A DNA stretch of 64,000 nucleotides from PXAP01 sp964421595 (GTDB taxonomy: Bacteria > Bacteroidota > Bacteroidia > Bacteroidales > PUMT01). The notes below the pieces were generated by a model, which made no database searches, had not been told where the DNA came from, and was given only the letters and a program-made list of their open reading frames with translations. Positions 61,740 through 64,000 of the stretch are shown here, piece after piece. Where the stretch lies: positions 1 to 64,000 of the forward strand of contig CAYQXY010000020.1 in the NCBI GenBank assembly GCA_964421595.1, given 5' to 3'. The number at the start of each line of letters is the position of its first letter. Position 1 is the stretch's first letter. Position numbers and translations under genes: made by a program.

Positions 61740-62162
61740 TCAGTTGTAAATGGTAAGGAAGGAATTTGAGATTGAGGTCCTGTATTTTTTTAATGGCCAT
61801 TTTGACGGACCTTCTCGCAAGTCTCCATATATAAGGTCAAATTCAGAACCGCAACATTGGCATGTTGCGAACAGATCACCTTCATTAAAGTCAACCTGGC
61901 AGTTCTTTTCAGGTTCATATGGACAGGTACGCTCATATGCATTGAACTCTGCATCAGCCATTCTGAATATTATGATACCGTTAACACCGCCCTGGATTTT
62001 CCTGGCTTGCATATGCCCCAGGGTTGAAAGTTCAGTATCAAGATGAAGGGTTATCTTAAAACTTACATTAGGTATACCATCATCGTATTTATCGCATCCA
62101 ACAAAACTGATAAAGATCAATGAAATGATAAATATTTTTCTTAACTTTGAATTGTTTAACAT
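61740..62162 (-). CDS. Rieske-like lipoprotein lacking the canonical His ligands
   Basis: The product is 140 aa from the ATG at 62162, which gives a compact lipoprotein signal (lipobox SFVGC, Cys23); a start 9 codons upstream is possible. The C-terminal half resembles the Rieske [2Fe-2S] fold, with ERTCPYEPEKNC in place of CxH...GC and ATCQCCGSEFDLIYG in place of CPCHGSxFD. Both His positions are replaced (Tyr and Cys). It may bind a cluster by cysteines or have lost it. It is likely periplasmic and anchored. Confidence 0.75.
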   Translation of the reverse strand: MLNNSKLRKIFIISLIFISFVGCDKYDDGIPNVSFKITLHLDTELSTLGHMQARKIQGGVNGIIIFRMADAEFNAYERTCPYEPEKNCQVDFNEGDLFATCQCCGSEFDLIYGDLREGPSKWPLKKYRTSISNSFLTIYN

Positions 62163-62266
62163 AGGCTTTGCAACTATATTGGTATACAAATCTACACGAA
62201 ATTATGTTTATCTAAACGGTATTACAAAAATTTTGTTGTAGACTTTTATTTTTTACAATAAACCCA

Positions 62267-62566
62267 ATGCCCTTAAAAACAATGCTTTTGGTTATCCTGG
62301 GTTTCGTTTTGACTGGCACGGAACCATTGATCGCTCAAAAGGCCTCCAGACAAGTCAGAAAAACTGAAAGACAACTGGAGAAAAAAGAAAAGGAAGATGC
62401 AAAGGAATTAGTAAAGAAAAGAGAGAGTCAGATTCAGGAGCACATAAGCCGGCAATCTCCCGAAGTTCAGGAGCGAATGAAACAAAACCGGAAAAACAGC
62501 CGGAACTGGGGCAGGCACAAAAAAGCACCTTTTTACATAAAATGGTACAGGAAAATATTTAAATAA
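62267..62566 (+). CDS. Small basic secreted protein
   Basis: The product is 99 aa. A signal peptide (LLVILGFVLTGTEPLIAQK) is followed by a strongly charged, Lys/Arg/Glu-rich helix (RQVRKTERQLEKKEKEDAKE) and a basic tail HKKAPFYIKWYRKIFK. Such short basic coiled-coil proteins are common in Bacteroidota with no known role. The stop is followed 2 bp later by the start of the next gene. Confidence 0.65.
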   Translation: MPLKTMLLVILGFVLTGTEPLIAQKASRQVRKTERQLEKKEKEDAKELVKKRESQIQEHISRQSPEVQERMKQNRKNSRNWGRHKKAPFYIKWYRKIFK

Positions 62567-62568
62567 TC

Positions 62569-63060
62569 ATGGAAGGGTTTATTGAAAGTTTTATATATCT
62601 GCTCATAACTATTGTTATCCTTGTGCTGAGCATGAAAAAAAAGAAGCAGGTTAACCTTCCCGAAAGTGAAGAAGAAGACCGGCCGGGTGATCCGTTCTCT
62701 GATCTTTTCAGGGATGAACCTGAAGTGGAAGAAGTTGATTCAGAATATCGTCCTGCCACGGTTTCCGGCAGAAGTGGGGGAACTGCCGAGGAATACACTA
62801 CCTGGATGACAGATGAACCTGCACAGGAACAGATGGAGGCAGAGGAGACGAATCCATGGATGACTGAAACAGAGGCCAAAAAGATGGTAATGGATGCAGA
62901 TGCAGTCCTCAAAGAGGCTTCTGAAAATAATCCCATTGCCGATATGGAAGGCCAGATTGATGACGCATATCATATAGGGATTTCAGATGACTCTCTAATT
63001 AAATTTGACCTGAAGAAAGCTGTTATTTACTCTGAGATAATAGAACGCAGAGTTTTTTAA
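62569..63060 (+). CDS. Single-pass membrane protein with long acidic region
   Basis: The product is 163 aa. One transmembrane helix at residues 7-22 is followed by a KKKK stop-transfer, then about 100 acidic, probably disordered residues (PESEEEDRPGDPF, DEPEVEEVDSEY). A conserved-looking C-terminus reads SLIKFDLKKAVIYSEIIERR. I know the C-terminal pattern from conserved Bacteroidota hypothetical proteins. Tight spacing to the basic secreted protein suggests joint expression, and the opposite charges may matter. Confidence 0.7.
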   Translation: MEGFIESFIYLLITIVILVLSMKKKKQVNLPESEEEDRPGDPFSDLFRDEPEVEEVDSEYRPATVSGRSGGTAEEYTTWMTDEPAQEQMEAEETNPWMTETEAKKMVMDADAVLKEASENNPIADMEGQIDDAYHIGISDDSLIKFDLKKAVIYSEIIERRVF

Positions 63061-63218
63061 GCACCTTAATCCGATTATTTCCCAGATTTTTTTGTAAACA
63101 ATTTCCCAATAACTTATTTCATCTGATAAACTCATATATTTGTTAAAAGCAGAACAAGATTTGATCCTGAATGTTTTTGATAATGTTTGCATTATGGATA
63201 AAGAATTTTAAATTTTTG

Positions 63219-63226
63219 TATATTTG
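63219..63226 (+). promoter_or_regulatory. Putative greA -7 box (TATATTTG)
   Basis: TATATTTG matches TAnnTTTG and predicts transcription from about 63231. That is just before the terminator-like hairpin at 63236 and 58 bp before the greA ATG. No clear -33 TTTG was found at the usual spacing. Confidence 0.45.
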
Positions 63227-63235
63227 CCCAGGAAA

Positions 63236-63268
63236 GAGTTCCGGGTTACCGGAATTCTTTTTTATTTT
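63236..63268 (+). terminator. Intrinsic terminator/attenuator hairpin directly before greA
   Basis: The 9-bp stem GAGTTCCGG / CCGGAATTC (one G-T pair, GTTA loop) is followed by TTTTTTATTTT. It ends only 20 bp before the greA ATG and follows the probable promoter. It may terminate the upstream gene or act as an attenuator of greA. Confidence 0.8.
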
Positions 63269-63288
63269 AATACTAAAGATGATTGATC

Positions 63289-63762
63289 ATGAGTAAAGTT
63301 TCTTATTTAACAGAAGAAGGTTTACAGAAGTTAAAAGCTGAACTGGACCAACTTAGAAATATTGAGCGACCTGCCATTTCCAGGCAAATAGCAGAAGCCA
63401 GAGATAAGGGCGACCTGTCTGAAAATGCAGAATATGAGGCTGCAAAGGAAGCACAGGCTATGCTTGAAATGAAAATTTCCCGGCTTGAGGAATCGCTTGC
63501 CAATTCCCGTATTCTGGATGAATCTATGATTGATATCAGCCGGGTCCAGATATTGAACAAGGTCAAGATCAAGAATAAAGCCAATAACAGTGTCATGGAA
63601 TATTTCATTGTATCTGAGTCGGAGGCCAACGTTAAAGCCGGCAAGATATCAGTCAATACTCCTATTGCCAAGGGATTATTAGGCAAGAAGGTGGGTGATG
63701 AAGTTGAGATAATGGTGCCTTCCGGTAAGATCAATCTTGAAATAATTGAAATTTCCAGGTAA
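63289..63762 (+). CDS. greA: Transcription elongation factor GreA
   Basis: The product is 157 aa from the ATG at 63289, the usual GreA length; a TTG two codons earlier is in frame but unlikely. The N-terminal coiled coil ends at the acidic tip GDLSENAEYEAAKEAQ, which enters the RNA polymerase secondary channel and stimulates cleavage of backtracked RNA. The C-terminal FKBP-like domain reads SVNTPIAKGLLGKKVGDEVEIMVPSGK. The HIT gene starts 10 bp after the stop. Confidence 0.97.
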   Translation: MSKVSYLTEEGLQKLKAELDQLRNIERPAISRQIAEARDKGDLSENAEYEAAKEAQAMLEMKISRLEESLANSRILDESMIDISRVQILNKVKIKNKANNSVMEYFIVSESEANVKAGKISVNTPIAKGLLGKKVGDEVEIMVPSGKINLEIIEISR

Positions 63763-63772
63763 ATAAGAATAT

Positions 63773-64000
63773 ATGGCTACTATTTTCAGCAAAATTGTCA
63801 AAGGAGAAATTCCCTCGCATAAAATTGCCGAGGATGATGATTACCTGGCATTTCTGGATATCAATCCACTTGCCGCCGGTCATACACTTGTAATTCCAAA
63901 AAAGGAGATTGATTATATTTTTGATATGGAAGATGAACTTCTTGCTGGAATGCAGATCTTTTCCAAAAGGGTTGCCAGGGCAATTGAGAAAGCAGTTCCT
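63773..64000 (+). CDS. HIT-family hydrolase, 3' end outside the window
   Basis: The first 76 codons are present. They begin MATIFSKIVKGEIPSHKIAE, followed by the FLDINPLAAGHTLVIPKKEID strand region, the N-terminal half of HIT/Hint (HinT-like) proteins. The histidine triad HxHxH lies beyond the window end. HIT proteins hydrolyse adenosine phosphoramidates or related nucleotide conjugates. Placed 10 bp behind greA, a frequent pairing in Bacteroidota. Confidence 0.92.
   Translation, partial: MATIFSKIVKGEIPSHKIAEDDDYLAFLDINPLAAGHTLVIPKKEIDYIFDMEDELLAGMQIFSKRVARAIEKAVP

Noticed and set aside
62559..62936. 125-codon Ser-rich minus-strand frame opposite the acidic protein gene
   Set aside because: Ser-rich translation is the expected antisense of acidic codons; the plus-strand gene has a membrane helix and a conserved C-terminus.
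1..64000. tRNA, rRNA, CRISPR arrays, complete IS elements, riboswitches
   Set aside because: Looked for characteristic cores (TTCGAnTC arms, regular direct repeats, transposase motifs, known aptamer cores) and found none convincing by eye. A tRNAscan or Rfam search could still find something weak.

Overview
The window looks like chromosome of a member of the phylum Bacteroidota, most likely a Bacteroidales/Marinilabiliales-type anaerobe or facultative anaerobe. The evidence is the -7 promoter boxes of the form TAnnTTTG (best case in front of rplU), the near absence of Shine-Dalgarno sequences, many lipoproteins with short signals ending in a cysteine followed by D/E/K residues, a DUF151-UVR bifunctional nuclease, an S46 dipeptidyl peptidase, a lysyl-tRNA synthetase with a C-terminal extension, and several large FtsX/MacB-like permeases. 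No rRNA, tRNA, CRISPR array, complete insertion sequence or prophage was seen.

Layout. 0-3.4 kb: small membrane protein, SMP-30-like lactonase with a DoxX protein, and a META-domain lipoprotein. 3.8-7.8 kb: a three-gene DMSO-reductase-type molybdoenzyme operon (catalytic, four-cluster Fe-S and membrane-anchor subunits). 7.8-10 kb: a small accessory patch with two unrelated VapBC-type toxin-antitoxin pairs on either side of a truncated permease gene. 11-26.6 kb: housekeeping core, with PAP2 phosphatase, obgE, adk, hpt, purE, an outer-membrane barrel plus a helix-hairpin-helix protein, the lipA-lipB-recJ operon, and the lysS-gpsA-pgi operon closed by a strong terminator. 26.66-26.90 kb: a decayed group II intron 5' fragment just behind that terminator. 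26.9-36.7 kb: hydrolase, short TolQ/MotA-like channel protein, LytS/LytTR two-component pair, triple-fasciclin lipoprotein, methyltransferase, a decayed higA antitoxin remnant, a nucleoside transporter and a bifunctional nuclease. 36.8-49.6 kb: rplU-rpmA, serS, an EamA transporter, S41 peptidase-ruvC, a flippase, a glycosyltransferase-rnhB pair, the S46 peptidase and rnhA. 49.6-57 kb: two intact and one 5'-truncated FtsX/MacB-like permease genes plus a TetR regulator. 57-58.7 kb: repeat-rich and almost gene-free, with one tiny lipoprotein. 58.7-64 kb: an orphan sugar-binding lipoprotein, lipoate ligase, a Rieske-like lipoprotein lacking the His ligands, a basic/acidic small protein pair, and greA followed by a HIT-family gene cut by the window end.

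The most interesting structure lies between genes. (i) A dispersed ~145-bp intergenic repeat family has at least six copies in the window (2-149, 13051-13120 reversed, 44697-44841, 56957-57090, 58289-58438 and a degenerate tandem unit to ~58530); one copy abuts obgE. (ii) Paired 16-bp palindromes about two helical turns apart, each followed 56-58 bp downstream by a TGGC element, precede both intact permease genes. (iii) An intrinsic-terminator hairpin lies between a likely greA promoter and the greA start, resembling the GraL arrangement of E. coli. (iv) Two partial copies of a group II intron 5' region follow the pgi terminator. (v) A higA antitoxin remnant carries a single-base frameshift. 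No clearly new multi-gene defence or metabolic system is visible. The best candidates for undescribed biology are the repeat family, the permease operator pairs and the Rieske-like lipoprotein.
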